From the NCBI GenBank assembly GCA_037576215.1, contig JBANDB010000018.1:310001-374000 (forward strand): a stretch of DNA of 64,000 nucleotides, read 5' to 3'. The notes below the pieces were generated by a model. That model saw only the letters and a list, made by a program, of their open reading frames with translations. It did no database searches and had not been told where the DNA came from. Shown here piece after piece: positions 10,369-21,678 of this stretch. Made by a program: the position numbers and the translations under genes. Numbering within the stretch: the stretch's first letter is position 1; each line of letters begins with the position of its first letter. The stretch comes from Armillaria gallica (Eukaryota; Basidiomycota; Agaricomycetes; Agaricales; Physalacriaceae).

Positions 10369-10685
10369 GTCAGACGGTAGAAGAGTGAAAATCCACGAAT
10401 CCGTACCGTGTCCATATTGTGTCCATACCAATATTAACTGTAGGGGGAATTTTCACAGGTGTGCTAAACTTGTGAGCAGGGCTAAGATTAACCGGTTCGT
10501 TGGAGAGAAACTGAGCATAACCAAAAATATTGTTCTTCTATGGTACCTGGAGAACAGTGGGATTCAAGTAAGAGAAATGCGACAGGGAGGCGCTGAATAC
10601 GACCGGATAATCCTAGTATTGTTAACTACGTTGTCACACCCCCATCAAAGAGACGTGGAACAAACAAATATTAATCCCGATTAAA
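10369..10685. other. No supported gene
   Basis: A plus-strand frame (10331-10684) is open but shows no domain, no splice signal and unlikely composition; I do not support it. This is the 3' flank of the HET gene. Confidence 0.4.
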
Positions 10686-12841
10686 TCAACAAAGAAACGT
10701 TCGAACATCACTCTTTGCAACTCCAAGTTCTCGAAGCCTCATCTTTTCTTCATCATCAAGCATCCTGAACACCGAAAATTTCTGAAATTGCCCGTTCTGC
10801 CTCATCGTCCCGAGCACCCAATACTTCATGACGTAGGGTTCGAGCTCTTTGGGTATATAATCATATCCACCACTGCCTATCAGTGTATACGAGGCATGCG
10901 GGACTGGGTATTGATGCTCGGCGACAATTTTGAACGTGTGTGTGGATCCGGAGTCATCTTTCACGACCAACTCTCCCTGTCGAATCGAACCGTCGAATGA
11001 AACGTCTGCCAATCCCTGCACATAACCCGATTCGATGCAGGGTCCACAGTACGAGTCAGATTCTGTTCCCTCTATCAGTCTGATAATCCCTATGGGCAAT
11101 AGATTCAAATGATGGGATGGAAGTGTATATGCCATTACCTGCTTCCATGATGGTCGCCAGTATTTACTTCCGTTTCCAGACTCAGGAAAGTCAAAGAACA
11201 AATGCGACAGAAGATTCCTATCCATGGCATTTGTGAATGATATCCATGCATCCTCTTCTGACTGCTTCTCATCGTAGATCGGGGCATGCTCCGTTCGAAG
11301 AGGAAACATCATCCCGGCGATTTTATCCACAGGATTAGTTGACACCCTTCTCTGCATTAGCGACAGGGTATCCCACAGAGAGTGGGATTTGCGCATCTGC
11401 ATCAGTGATCGCAGTTCTTCATTTAACCTCCTTCGTTCTTCCTCTCCCATGATTCCGTGTTCGTCAGTCTGTCCCCCAATGGTCTCCTGCTGGCTTAAGT
11501 CCAGTCCCGAACCCTCGCTACTCAAGAAGACTTCCGTGCTAAACTCTTGTAGCGTCCACACCCGCCTGAACCAACACCGGTCACTCTCAAAGTCGCCCGG
11601 TTCAAATCTTAAAGGTCGGCCGAGCCCGCTCAAGTAGTACACCACGTAGTGCCCAAAATAAATCCATCCAATGGTGGGTACGTCGAGCTTCCACTCCTCA
11701 GCACGCAGATGCTCCCCCCGCCCACCCTTCTGCCTCAAACATAGAGCATCCAACCAGATATACTCCGCACCAAGGTTCAGCATCTCGATCCGGATGAGAT
11801 TGAGATCCGCGTCTCTCGGCATGGGCACGGGCCATTGGTATCCATTGATAGGTGTCATCTCCCCTTTGAGATCCTTATCGTTCACCCATGCATGCGATAT
11901 TCCCCGAGAGTCATTATCGGCGACCCACCATGGGACAACACGATTAGCATACAGATCCCAGAGGCGCCGAGGAGGTGTATATGCTTTGACCTTCGTGCCA
12001 TTGATGACCGCATTTAGTCGCATCTCACGATCCTCCATTTCGTTGCAACGTTGAATGGTAGTACGATCGTACCATTGGGGGCGCAAGTGAGCGTAGGCAG
12101 TTCCAAAGTCGTCATTTCGTGTGACGTAGGGTTCAAGAATCAAGTGTAGAGGCGCCGGCCCTAAGAACCCTGTGTCTGAGCGGGGTGTCGTTATGGGTGA
12201 CAGTTGGAGGACGTCACATTCGAAGGGGGTGTTCAGCGTGTATGACGTGCCGAGTCCAGTGTTGAGCTTCTCCAAGACTCCGTCGACACCAAGGTCAGCG
12301 CAAGAAGTGTTCGCCAGAGCAGATGTTATGACAGGCTTTTTACCGGTATAGGACCGTTGTTTTGGTACAACGATGGTTGAATCTGCCTGGCCGGTCTCTT
12401 TGAGGGCGGAGAGTGTCACCTCTGGGAGACTCGCATACTCCTGGGGTGTCTGTAACATATCATTTCTCTGATTACTGTACACGCCTTCATTGCGCCTTTA
12501 GGTACTCACCTGTTTTAACTTCTCATGCTTGAGGACATCCTCCACTAGTAATAGCAGAATGAGGATATGAATCATCGGAAGTCAGACAACCATACATACA
12601 ATCGTACGTCATAGTTGAAGAAGGCCCGTATGCTCGACTCCTCGTGGTAAGAAGGAAACACGGTCGCGCTGTTGAATGATAGGAGCGGAAATTTCCGGAC
12701 GGCTTTTACCGAAACAGCATAAGTAACTGTTGGACTTCTTTCTGCTACAAGCCGTGATATAGAAAGATGACTCGCCCCGAACCCATCGGACTCGTAATTT
12801 ATTCGCTCTTCGCTAGTTCGACCCCGCCGAATCCAGTCCAT
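10686..12841 (-). CDS. HET-domain protein (heterokaryon incompatibility family)
   Basis: Model of three exons: 12841-12608 (78 codons), 12539-12510 (10 codons) and 12449-10686, with introns of 68 and 60 nt, giving about 675 residues. The HET core lies at about residues 250-370: ISHAWVNDKDLKGEMTPING, then LGAEYIWLDALCLRQ, WKLDVPTIGWIYF and CWFRRVWTLQEF, all in the order and spacing usual for agaricomycete HET proteins (PF06985). HET proteins trigger cell death after fusion of incompatible mycelia in ascomycetes; in mushrooms the family is common but mostly uncharacterised. The C-terminal 250 residues carry no second domain I recognise (no NACHT, WD or TPR). A simpler start at 12482 exists, but the upstream exons read on in frame and look protein-like. 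Confidence 0.75.
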
Positions 12842-14033
12842 GGCCTAAACTCATATTTTTATATCATATCCGACTGTCCTGGTAGGAAAATGCACGTACA
12901 ACGTCGGGCTATATGGCGCGTGGGGCTAGGCAATGGATGCGGGAGGGCGGCCTTAGTTTGGAGCGTGTTAGCCCAGAAACGTTGAGGAGCGACTCCCGAG
13001 TCTTGCCGGAAAGGCAGCGTAGGTTGATACATCGTAGACTCTTTGATGGCCTCTCAAGCCGTGCCGACAACTACCGACGGCAGGCTAGCAGGAATCTGCA
13101 TCCATACATTGATCACTACGCCGGCTTGTAAGGTCTCACACGTAGACCCCACATCTCTGCTGGAATACGAGCTTCACATAGTCAATCGCCGCTAATATTA
13201 TTGTAAGGATCCACAAACGTATTAGTTCATTTCCGTATCAGAGGATGTTTCGTAGCATAAGCACGTCAATATATTGTTAGTCGTTCCCTGAGATGGAGGC
13301 GAAGTTGGAACGGATATAGCCACTTTTGGCTGCCCACGAAGCTTGAGTCGGGCACCGCATTCTGAACAGTCTCATCGTGGATGAAGCTTGTGCTTGTAAG
13401 ACATGGCAATCTCTCTAAATAATCCCCAGTTTCATCGGTAAATACACGGCGTGAAATTAGCCTATTCATCAAAAGAAGCAGAACTGACAAACTGCCTCCT
13501 TCGTGTCGATGCCGATGGCAGTTGGATACGAGCATCGTCAGCGTTGGTGAAACGGAATCCTGTGAAGTAACAAGTTTCAAGCATGCGGCCAGCGGCCAGT
13601 ACCGTCGGTCTTGCGCCTTGGTCGGCCAAGACGGGAGACCTGGGATAAAGTGATCAAAGCTTGTTCACAAAAGTGATATGACCATAAGATTCGCCTGTGA
13701 CTGCTCGGAGGCCACGAGCCGTACGTATTCATCTCTTGCGGTCTTCAGTGAGATGAGATATTGTAAGCGCATCCAGAAGACAGTTCACCTCTTTCAAAGT
13801 AAGATGAACCACATCAGGGTGGGCCGATATGTTTGCAGTCCAAGCCAGGGTTTCCCAGTCAGAAGTCAATGCAGTAGCCGAGGTCGAGGCGTGAAGGTAC
13901 ACCACGAGGAAACATGCTTGACGTGATACTCTCAATTTAAATTGCATTATAATCCCATTGCATAACAACATAGCGCTAACAAGGTGCTAGACGAAATCAA
14001 TGGGGACATCAATAATACTATTTCACAACCCAC
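12842..14033. other. Intergenic, no supported gene
   Basis: About 1.2 kb with only short frames on both strands. None shows a domain or a link to the RING or membrane-protein families. Confidence 0.45.
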
Positions 14034-14903
14034 TCACCATAACAGTAGAAATGACAAGAATGAAGGCATGTGAATCCAAATTACTTCTTCGGCAGGAGTT
14101 CTTATGTCGCGGAAATGGACGGTACTCTGTGGGAGGGAGAGGTCTTTTAAAGAACGACGAGCTGGTTCATGACAACCACCAGAAGCAGAGTGATGATTAT
14201 CGTCCATATTCCCAGAGCTGCGGTGTTTGACACCACTAGTAACGAGCGACCTGATACACAAATATATCACAGATCTAACAGGAGAATTAAAAACGTACAG
14301 CGTGCCATCAAAAGCCTTCTTGAACTTTGTATACTTATCTCTGGGGGCGCGCCATTTCAACAAAGGCGTCAAAAAATTCTTCGCCTTGTTTGTTCTCGGC
14401 TTCCAATTAGTCATTGAGCTGTACTTTTTTTCTAGGGCCATGCTCTCTTTCACGGCCTTCAATTCATGTTTCAGCTTTTCGATCTCTGGACTTGGCGAAG
14501 TGTCAAGAAAGACGCGGCGGATACCAGGGAATATGAATGGGTGAAAGGAACGAGGTAGATGTTTGAGCTATGTAAAAGTAAACGGATAGACACATTTCCA
14601 AGTGAGGTGTAGAATACTGACATCGGGAGTACCTGTGAGGAGAAAACACTATAATTGGAGCTTAATATAAGACCGAGCGAAGGGCTAACCTATCGGAAAC
14701 TCTGCTCTGCAAGTTGGACAGGACGAGCTAAGGCCATTGGAGCATGCGAGGATGTACTCTGATATGCATGCCTGGCAGAAGATATGCCCTACAGGACCAC
14801 CATGTCAGTCACTGAAATCGACCGCCAACGTTGACTAAGCACCGCAGGGCGTAGAAACGGGGTTGTTGTACGGAGAAAAACATATCACGCATGACTGAAC
14901 CAT
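14034..14903 (-). CDS. RING-finger/coiled-coil protein C
   Basis: Exon 1 starts MVQSCVICFSPYNNPVSTPC at ATG 14903. Exon 2 gives HIFCQACISEYI and CPTCRAEF, so the RING is complete. The microexon is 11 nt (14632-14622, GTACTCCCGAT), coding G-T-P-D with the flanking base. Then comes the shared box (FHPFIFPGIRRVFLDT) and a short coiled coil (IEKLKHELKAVKESMALEKK). After the next intron (GTACGT...ATCAG near 14257) the coiled-coil frame runs to 14034 with a polar tail. One base off that frame is LGIWTIIITLLLVVVMNQ, which ends in its own stop at 14147. The tail is therefore uncertain: either a soluble end or a membrane anchor lost by a frame change. Predicted RING E3 ligase. Confidence 0.6.
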
Positions 14904-15546
14904 CTGGGAAAGGCTAGAGCAAGGAGGAAAAGTCTCGTAAGGGCTAACGGTGATGGTGTTGGCACAAGGCGGTGATGGTATTTGTTCACTGGCCCCCCGA
15001 GATGAGACAGAAAGACGGGAAGAAATAAGACATGATGTCAATGATGATGCTAAGCCGCCTGCCACACGGACGAACTCACTGTGGTCAATCGGCCGTTTCG
15101 AGCAACAAAGTTCAATGAACACCGGTGGATCAATGACCTCAGAAACACAGAGGAGACGCAGACTGAGCACCACCAAGCCAGGCAAGCTGGCAGAAGCAGA
15201 CCACGAGATGGTAGCAAGGCATAGGTGAGCTCGGGAATTTCCGTTGTCCCGGGCCGGTTAGTATCGTTGCAACTTAAAATGTACAATAACATCCTCGATT
15301 CAAGTTCACTAATTGTGCTGCAGTTGAATAGCTATACTCAGAAGAAGCTTCACTGCTGCACCCCTTTAGGTAACATAGATTTTGAAATAAGAAGTTCCCA
15401 GTAAAATGTGTTGCACAGAACGGAGCGTGATAGTCAAGACCTGTGTACTTCAGGCTCTTACTCAAGCTGAAAGGACGACGGTTGAAAATATAATAATTGT
15501 CCAATGATAATAGCAATACAATGCATCGCACAACGGTAAAAAGTAG
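14904..15546. other. Intergenic, no gene seen
   Basis: Promoter side of gene C and 3' side of the membrane-protein copy 2. Short frames only. The direct duplication starts at about 15461. Confidence 0.45.
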
Positions 15547-16462
15547 TCATAATTTGAAGACTTCCTGAACGCTTTCGAGAAAAACCCGTTTGGCTTTCTT
15601 CCCAACTTTCGCAATCTTCTTCGTAGTCCTTGTCTTCTTGATCAACACAACGACCTTCTTTGTCTTTCTGGAAGCAACCAAGACGGTTTCCTGTGATGTG
15701 ATCACTGCCTCTTCGACGATGGTCCCGACGTGCTTCAATTGGACGGACGCCTTCCGAGGGAAGTAAGAATCCGAAGAAGGTGTGAACGGTGAAGCCACGA
15801 TTTGGAACGACGACGACATTCGTCGCGCAAACGGCTTCACCTCGGCCTTGGCCGTCTCAGCAAGACGCATGATTTCCTTCTTCATGTGGCCAGGCACAGG
15901 CGGGAAATGTTCTAGATAATATTCGTGAGTGAACTGGCCTGGCATAACGAACAAGTAGCTTACTCTTTGCGCCTGCCTTCTTGTGGTCCGCAATGACGTT
16001 GTCGCATTCTGACGACGTTTCGACCAAGGTAGAGCTGGATGATGAGAAAGATACTGATGAGGATGGGGCCACCATCATTGAGTATCTGGATGTGCTACGC
16101 CGCTCTACCTTGGTCGTGACAGCCATGCGGGGGTATTCGGGCAGGGAAGGTGTCATTGAAGGACACGCCCAGAATAATAACAGAGCAAAGATGCTCTACG
16201 ACTGCAATCAGCATGAGTGTGATGAGAACGACCGGAGAAACATACCTTGATAAGACCGAATACGGCCTGTGCCATTGCAATTGCAACGGCAAAATGGGAA
16301 CTAGTTGTTTGGATCAATTCGGGGTGGTTGTTGTTAATCATGTTTGGTGGGGAAAATGAACGAATAGTAGGGGTATTTATACGCCAAGAGGGGCTGTGAT
16401 CGGGGTCAGTATAGGAGGACTAGCCCGTGCACTGAGACAGCTCACTCACAAGTTCGCAGAAC
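15461..16462 (+). repeat. 1-kb direct duplication, left copy
   Basis: Matches 20471-21474 in the same orientation at an offset of about 5.01 kb with few differences, from CTCAAGCTGAAAGG to the CTGAGACAGCTCAC end. It spans a whole membrane-protein gene with its 3' flank and core promoter. Confidence 0.8.
15547..16341 (-). CDS. Small single-pass membrane protein, copy 2
   Basis: Three exons, 16341-16246, 16195-15964 and 15911-15547, add up to 693 nt (230 residues) with clean GT/AG introns of about 50 nt. The N-terminus is polar (MINNNHPELIQTTSS), followed by a long hydrophobic stretch split by intron 1 (FAVAIAMAQAVFGLIK, then SIFALLLFWACPS), either one long membrane helix or a signal anchor. 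Next is PEYPRMAVTTKVE and a Ser-rich stretch; the last exon is Lys/Arg-rich at its end (KKTRTTKKIAKVGKKAKR). No family recognised. It is nearly identical to copy 3 (one change in the last 116 residues, R to K) and related to the truncated copy at 6.6 kb. A role in the same system as the neighbouring RING genes is only suggested by linkage. Confidence 0.7.
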
Positions 16463-16550
16463 ACCTTTCTTATCCTTTTACGTGCTTCTTCGTTCGCGCT
16501 CTCTCGATACGGGCGTCAAGCAAAATTCGGTTGATTGTGTTCAGTCGACG

Positions 16551-16654
16551 CGTGGTGGGTCCATGTGTACAGGCAACAATGGTTCCGCGGAGGCAATTGC
16601 TGAGCGTGAATAGGGGCTTGTTTCGCGAGTGCTGAAACTCTGGAACTGAAACGG
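16551..16654 (+). promoter_or_regulatory. Shared upstream block, copy 2
   Basis: TGGGTCCATGTG (about 16556), CCGCGGAGGCAAT (16585-16597), 10 bases, GAATAGGGG (16608-16616) and GGAACTGAAACG (16642-16653). It lies about 245 bp upstream of membrane-protein copy 2 and outside the 1-kb duplication, so its conservation is not just recent copying. Confidence 0.6.
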
Positions 16655-17309
16655 TGGTGAGCTCATGACATCGAAGTAAGTAGCACCGCATGCGTACTGC
16701 CGCATGCTTGAGCTCAATTATAGAGATTCAGTGTGCGACATCTAAGAGGGCGATAACGCGAGGTTGGGCCGCTGCGAATGAGGTTTCTCAGTCAAAGCAG
16801 AGGCATTGATAAATGTTTGATCCTCACCTTGTAATAGATGGAAGCATTCCAGATCGATGATCTTGCCATTCTTTTTACTCACTGATGGCGATCTGGAGGG
16901 GTATCAAGTCCCCGAGGCATATTAGACAGAAGGGAACACCGTCGAAATATAAAGAAAATGAGCATGTCGTACGAGAACTGCATTGTATTCCGCCTCGACC
17001 TTCTCATCGAATGATTGAAGGGCTGTGAGGGTCCATAAAGTGTTTTGATAGCCATACATATGGTGTAGATACAAAAAAGAGTGTAGATCAGAGTGCAGTA
17101 TTCAAAATAAATAAGGACGTAGCTAGTTGAGGTTGAGAAAATCAATGTGAATGGTTCATGTAATAGCGGCAATTTGTGCCTACGTAGATGTGGTGGTCTT
17201 TAAGAAATGATCTGTGCAATTGCCCATGAACGACGCGGTTATGTATGAGCCGGAGTATCCGCAGTGCCTAATAGTGGTAATTCGACGTATTTGAGGTCTA
17301 TGTGAAGCG
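16655..17309. other. Intergenic, no gene seen
   Basis: A/T-rich from about 17040 to 17130; only short frames, nothing recognisable. Confidence 0.45.
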
Positions 17310-18472
17310 TTAGTCGGAGTCAGATTCAAGAAAAGCCCATGTATCATGGTCATCCAGGCGGTTACCCGAAGTATTTTGAGATAGACGTGGTGCCGTGTTA
17401 ACTGGAATCCTGAGAAATTTCGTTCGCCCTTTCATGATCTGTACTGGTGCAGGACTTGGGATTGTTATAGGTAAGCGCGCCCTTGATTGCCTCAGGTCAA
17501 CTCTGATAGCAGGGAGTGAGACCGGATGGTCAGGCCGGGCCGGTGGAGAGTCGTCGGTGGGATGCATATCCAAGGTGCTGTTACGTTCTCGCCGGACACG
17601 CTTGACGCTACGAGACGGGAGCGAACAAGTGAGACGTTCATGAAGAGGAGAGTCATTCTCGATTTCGTCAGAGCTACCGCTCCCGAATCGCACGCGCTTG
17701 ATACCAATGGTTGCAGGAGAGGGAGAAGCCGACGACAGTGACCTATTTCAACTTCATCGACAAAAAATAATAAGAGGCGGCAAAGACCGTACCTTGCCAA
17801 TTTCATCTCCCTACGCGCTTCTTCTATCAGCTCATGTGCATGGGCCTTCTCTTCCTTAGCTACCTTCCTCTCCGCCTCCAGCTGCCTCTTTACCCTTTGC
17901 AAATCGATTATTGCCCCCCGCTCTCCCCTGGCATGAGCTGCGGATTCAGTCATATATCTTTCGCACGAGTCCATTAGGTCCCGGTTGTCTCGTTCGAGGG
18001 CGGCGTTGCGCGCTTCCGATACTTCGAGTCTGTGTTTGAGCTCTTCGTAAGTCTCGGAGGGATTTGGTTCGATGAAGACGCGTCGTATACTTGGAGTTAC
18101 GTAGCGGTGAAACTGTTTGGCGACGGAATGAAGCTACAAGGAGGACAGCCCATTAGAAGAGGAGGGACGAAGTCAAAGCAGGTCTACCTCTGGTACGACT
18201 GGGATAGCAATGTCAGAGGTGAACGGAAATGAGCTGGGACAGATGGCATACCGATAGTAAACTTCGCTCTACATGTAGGACATTTGGCTGTAAATCCATC
18301 CTTCCCACTGGTCGAAATGTAGTCGGAGAGGCATTGCATGCAGTAGACATGTCCTGTCAATGAGGGTAAAATTCAACTTTAATGTCTCGCCTGCGGATTG
18401 CTCTAACTGACCGCAGGGTATGGAGACCGGCTCCTTATAGTCGCAGAGGCATATCGTGCACTGGCCTGACAT
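17310..18472 (-). CDS. RING-finger/coiled-coil protein D
   Basis: Exon 1 (18472-18412) starts MSGQCTICLCDYKEPVSIPC; exon 2 supplies HVYC..C and CPTCRAKFTI, so the RING is complete. An 11-nt microexon (18198-18188, TCGTACCAGAG) codes V-V-P-E. The following exon has FHRYVTPSIRRVFIEP and a coiled coil of about 90 residues (EELKHRLEVSEARNAALERD onward to EEARREMKLAR). The last exon (after an intron ending at AATAG near 17750) is a disordered tail with basic clusters (RSVKRVRRERN) and an acidic end, FLESDSD. Predicted RING E3 ligase. It is divergent from gene E with 217 bp between the start codons, and its closest partner in layout is gene B. Confidence 0.7.
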
Positions 18473-18555
18473 GGTGGTGGCGGGAAGAGGGAAGAGGATA
18501 TAAGAAGGAACAAGAAGAGAAAAAATAAACAAGGATCCAAACGCGGTTACCCCGG

Positions 18556-18577
18556 CACGTGACTGGCGCGACGCGTC
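18556..18577. promoter_or_regulatory. Composite E-box + ACGCGT motif between D and E
   Basis: CACGTGACTG, then GCGCG as a 5-base insert relative to the copies at 9884 and 21898, then ACGCGTC. It lies 84 bp before the ATG of D and about 110 bp before that of E, so it could serve both divergent genes. CTTTCAGTTTCG, the reverse complement of CGAAACTGAAAG, sits at about 18590 and resembles the GAAACTGAAACG of the shared upstream block. Confidence 0.55.
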
Positions 18578-18689
18578 AATAATTTCTTCTCTTTCAGTTT
18601 CGTCACGATCTTCCAACTTTGTTTTACGTTCCTCCTCTTCGCGACTACCAACTGGGAGTCCACCTTCCCCTTGTACTCGATAAAAAAGC

Positions 18690-20259
18690 ATGGCTCCTCA
18701 GTCTTTCAGACGTGATTTGGAAGCTCAACTCCCCACTTTCGAGGCAAGTTCCAATGGTCAGTGGCACTAGGGGGGCGACAATACTTCAAGCTTCAGTAGC
18801 TGACTCTTTTGGCTTGAAGGAAATGGCAATGAACACGCGGTTTATCTCGACGCTTCAGTGGAGAGCCAATCTCGCCACTGTACTAGTAACTCTGAATTTA
18901 CAATCGGTGCGTGGGACAGTTTTGCCTTTGGGAACGATATTGTTAATCAATCGTGCGCATAATTTCCGGAGCAGACATTCAAAAGGTGAGAAAACGCGTC
19001 CTTTCTACTTTGATACCAAAGCTTAGTGTGGTCTTCTACCTGTCTAGCAGGAACCATGTTCTGAGAGCGCAGGACGCATCACGAACTCGAGTAACGCTTT
19101 TATCCAGCCAGCGCGATGTTCTTCAGAACTCGCAGCGGAGGTGGAGCATCTAACACGACAACTTGACGCCGCTCGCGCAAAAGAAGATCTTCTCACCCGA
19201 GAAAAAACAAAACTCATATCTTCCCATCAGCGCGAGATGGACGACCTAAGAATCAGATTTTCTGAGTTCAAAATCAAGCAAGATATCGATATATCTCTTC
19301 TGGATCTCGAAAAGACTTTCCTCACCCGGAAGGTCCATAAAGCAGAGAGCAAGTTGGCACAGTCGAAGGCGAACATAGATGATCTCAAACAGGTCACTCG
19401 GGTTCTACAGACGACCATCGACAAGTACAGGGCGGACTCGGCAGCCGAGATCCGAAATCTCAAGGCGAAGTTGGACAATGACAAAAAGAATATTTCAGCT
19501 GAACACCAGAAAACCAAGGCGACACTTCAGGCGTTCCAGTCGACGACGTCATCGTTGCAAAAGCATATACATACAGCTTATGCAGCGAACAGGGCTCTAG
19601 AGAACGACACACTGCGGTTCAAACGAGAAAGTGAAGAGGCGAAGGCGAAGCTAGAAGAATACGAAGCTACCGCGGAGACGCTTAGAATGCGCTTCGCAGA
19701 GATGGAGGCCGGCATGGAGGCCGCAAAGGTCGAATCCGACCGGATGAGGGCCGAACTCGAAGAATATTGCGAGGGGACCACCGAGCTAGAGGCCGAAAAT
19801 GCCAGGCTAGCCTCAGGTCTCGAAGCCGCCGAGAAGAGAATGTACCTCGTGACAATGAACAACGAGTTGCTTCTCCAAACGGTCTCAGACCTTCGCAGCC
19901 CAAATCCAAACCTTGAGGGACATTCTAAAGCGGATTGTGAGGCCCTACAGGCCGAGTACGTACGGCTCGCAGAAGAGAATTTGCAGCTGCAGGAAAGGTT
20001 GCAGGAGTATGAGGAGCAGGAAGTTGAGGGTGCAGTGTTTGACTACGAGTGAGTGATCGCATTTCTTGTTTGATAAATTGATTCTGAATATAGTCGCCAT
20101 CCTAGGGACCAGTCGTTCGACCACCTTGAGTCGGATTCACACTCCTCCGGAGGAAGTGTTGCACAGGCGGACCACAGCGCCGGCGAGACACTTGTTGAAC
20201 ATGATGATACAGCTCATTCCCTCAGCGGGTCAGATAACGATGGTACCCCGTCGTGTTGA
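18690..20259 (+). CDS. Coiled-coil protein E, RING family member without RING cysteines
   Basis: Exon 1 starts MAPQSFRRDLEAQLPTFEAS at ATG 18690. Exon 2 reads EHAVYLDASVESQSRHCTSN and ends EFTI with phase 1, exactly where D ends AKFTI. The 11-nt microexon (18975-18985, ACATTCAAAAG) codes D-I-Q-K. The long exon from about 19051 holds a coiled coil of about 300 residues (from LAAEVEHLTRQLDAAR to LQERLQEYEEQEVEG). A last intron (GTGAGT at 20051 to ATAG) adds a short acidic tail ending at TGA 20259. The exon plan equals that of the RING genes but almost no zinc ligands remain, so it cannot be an E3 itself; it may dimerise with relatives through the coiled coil. Its C-terminal half is closest to gene F. 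Confidence 0.65.
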
Positions 20260-20555
20260 TAAAAGGGGCATTTTTGTTTATATCTTCGATATTTTAGCAT
20301 TGGTCATACAATACTCATGCTGTATTTTGGTTTATGTCAATTTCCTGGTCCACAAATGATTACGAAGGCAGTTTTGTGGTGAAGAGGAGGGAAGCTACCG
20401 AAATTTCCGCTTGGATTTTGCCTAGAATCGCCGGCTGTATAAATTCCTTAGACACCTTCTGTACCACTCACTCAAGCTGAAAGGATGACGGTTGAAATAT
20501 AATAATTGTCCGATGATAATAGCCATACAATGCATCGCACAACGGTAAAAAGTAG
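20260..20555. other. Intergenic, start of duplicated block
   Basis: Short spacer between gene E and membrane-protein copy 3, transcribed toward each other. From 20471 it belongs to the 1-kb duplication. Confidence 0.5.
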
Positions 20556-21474
20556 TCATAATTTGAAGACTTCCTGAACGCTTTCGAGAAAAACCCGTTT
20601 GGCTTTCTTCCCTACTTTCGCAATCTTCTTCGTAGTCTTTGTCTTCTTGATCAACACAACGACCTTCTTTGTCTTTCTGGAAGCAACCAAGACGGTTTCT
20701 TGGGATGTTATCACTGCCTCTTCGACGATGGTCCCGACGTGCTTCAATTGAACAGACGCCTTCCGAGGGAAGTAAGAGTCCGACGAAGGTGTGAACGGTG
20801 AAGCCACGATTTGGAACGACGACGACATTCGTCGCGCAAACGGCTTCACCTCGGCCTTGGCCGTCTCAGCAAGACGCATGATTTCCTTCTTCATGTGGCC
20901 AGGCACAGGCGGGAAATGTTCTATAAATTATTCGTGAGTGGAATGGCCTGGCATAACGAACAAGTAGCTTACTCTTTGCGCCTGCCCTCTTGTAGTCCGC
21001 AATGACGTTGTCGCATTCTGATGACGTTTCGACCAAGGTAGAGTTGGATGATGAGAAAGATACTGATGAGGATGGGGCCACCATCATTGAGTATCTGGAT
21101 GTGCTACGCCGCTCTACCTTAGCCGTAACAGCCATGCGGGGGTATTCGGGCAGGGAAGGTGTCATTGAAGGACACGCCCAGAATAATAACAGAGCAATGA
21201 TGCTCTATGACAACCATCAGCACGTGTGTTACGAGAAAGACTCGAGGAGCATACCTTGATAAAACCGAATACGGCTTGTGCCATTGCGATTGCAACGGCA
21301 AAATGGGAACTTGTTGTTTGGATCAATTCGGGGTGGTTGTTGTTAATCATGTTTGGTGGGGAAAATGAACGAGTAGCGGGGGTATTTATACGCCAAGAGG
21401 AGCTGCGATCAAGGTCAATATAGGAGGACTACATAGCCCGTGTACTGAGACAGCTCACCCAAAACTTCGAGAAC
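20471..21474 (+). repeat. 1-kb direct duplication, right copy
   Basis: Counterpart of 15461-16462. Beyond the right end the two flanks diverge quickly except for the conserved upstream block near 21.6 kb. Confidence 0.8.
20556..21350 (-). CDS. Small single-pass membrane protein, copy 3
   Basis: Same three-exon plan as copy 2 with the coordinates shifted by 5009, again 230 residues without stops. Differences seen: L to F in the hydrophobic stretch (AVFGFIK), T to A in AVTAKVE, S to N in the Ser-rich run, H-K-K to Y-K-R before exon 3, and R to K in the basic tail. Splice sites are kept (the exon 3 acceptor is ATAG in place of CTAG). Both copies therefore look functional, and the duplication looks recent or is kept similar by gene conversion. 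Function unknown. Confidence 0.7.
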
Positions 21475-21610
21475 CACAGTCTCTGCTCCTTCCGGCAACC
21501 AAACAGTTAGCCAAAGCTGTCTGATGATCCCAGATTTCATAAGAATGATTCCGTCTACCGACGACCGAGTCACCTTATGGGTCCATGTGTATGCCTCACA
21601 AAAAATGCCA

Positions 21611-21678
21611 CCGCGGAATCAAATTCCGATCGTGAATAGGGGCTAGTTTTTCTGAGGCTATCCTCTGAAACTGAAACG
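21611..21678 (+). promoter_or_regulatory. Shared upstream block, copy 3
   Basis: CCGCGGAATCAAAT (21611-21624), 9-10 bases, GAATAGGGG (21634-21642) and GAAACTGAAACG (21667-21678); TGGGTCCATGTG lies just before, near 21577. About 260 bp upstream of copy 3 and about 400 bp upstream of gene F on the other side. Confidence 0.6.

Noticed and set aside
10331..10684. 117-codon plus-strand frame with CPYC pattern next to the HET gene
   Set aside because: No domain, no family match, ends where the HET gene's 3' end begins; the single Cys pair is not enough to call a zinc finger.
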